Assembly: GCA_963989245.1 (NCBI GenBank)
Contig: OZ022346.1
Coordinates: 3,503,881-3,567,880, forward strand
Source of the DNA: Nansenia antarctica
Lineage: Eukaryota; Chordata; Actinopteri; Argentiniformes; Microstomatidae
Reading direction: 5' to 3'
DNA length: 64,000 nt
A program made the translations under genes and the position numbers. The notes under the pieces are model-generated. The model was not told the DNA's origin and searched no databases. It saw nothing but the letters and a program-made list of their open reading frames with translations. Positions 63,971 to 64,000 of this stretch are shown here, in pieces (within the stretch, counting starts at the first letter, position 1; each line of letters starts with the position of its first letter).

Positions 63971-64000
63971 TCGCAGCTAAACTGATCCACCTTTAGTGGA

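Larger units (their letters stand above)
58228..64000. mobile_element. PIF/Harbinger transposon, right end outside the window
   Basis: GGGCCCTATTCCACAAAG begins where the U2 upstream block is interrupted. The last bases of the window, read on the minus strand, are TCCACTAAAGGTGGATC, which would form the matching right terminus a few bases on. It carries a transposase and a Myb/SANT-like gene, the known two-gene content of vertebrate Harbingers. The region 58228-59311 is non-coding and has an 18-bp subterminal tandem repeat (CGATAAAGTTCTAAGCCT, 58247-58282) and a GATA-type microsatellite (58503-58640). Confidence 0.85.

Overview
The window is vertebrate, almost certainly teleost, genomic DNA and consists almost entirely of repeats. 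The evidence is fish-type LINEs (L2, I/Nimb-like, CR1-like), tRNA-derived SINEs including a V-SINE-type tail, non-autonomous hAT elements, a PIF/Harbinger transposon with spliced genes, and U2 snRNA gene fragments that closely match vertebrate U2. I see no intact host protein gene. The only host coding sequence recognised is one stranded exon of eif2a.

Region 1 (1-40865) is a tandem array built around broken U2 snRNA genes on the minus strand. Eight U2 5' ends (nucleotides 1-38, each with its upstream promoter block and a PSE-like motif) sit at 261, 7751, 13110, 18469, 23844, 29276, 33012 and 40827. Each breaks just after GUAGUA, the branch-site recognition sequence. The missing 3' half (nucleotide 39 to the end) occurs once, at 39880-40032; an 11-nt stub remains at 7273-7283. 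The spacers are of two kinds. B units (299-7787 and 33051-40865) carry a 5'-truncated retrotransposon ORF with reverse transcriptase and restriction-like endonuclease. A units (7788-33050, five copies of about 5.4 kb; the fifth is 3.7 kb) carry a SINE, a dead L2 LINE, a 51-bp and a 14-bp minisatellite. The fifth A unit lacks the L2 and preserves its empty site.

Region 2 (41109-58000) is a nested composite lodged in the eighth U2 upstream block. Matching termini (TAGGYGGTGGGCCGAA) and a GCA on each side mark an outer DNA element. Inside lie two head-to-tail I/Nimb-like LINEs separated and flanked by three copies of one 15-bp sequence. Each LINE is broken by a different hAT element whose empty site is visible in the other LINE. 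The second LINE also holds a 5'-truncated CR1-like LINE in its ORF1.

Region 3 (58228-64000) is a PIF/Harbinger transposon with two convergent spliced genes that look intact: a DDE transposase (four exons, 346 codons) and a Myb/SANT-like DNA-binding partner (seven exons, about 318 codons). Families of this kind use both proteins to transpose. Its right terminus is cut off by the window end. A 1.2-kb retroposed sequence with a 17-bp target duplication and an unrecognised 299-residue ORF lies between the two genes.

The whole reads as a degenerate U2 locus that took up retroelements, was amplified as array units together with them, and then received successive layers of insertions. The near-identity of units means that assembly artefacts must be considered for exact copy numbers.
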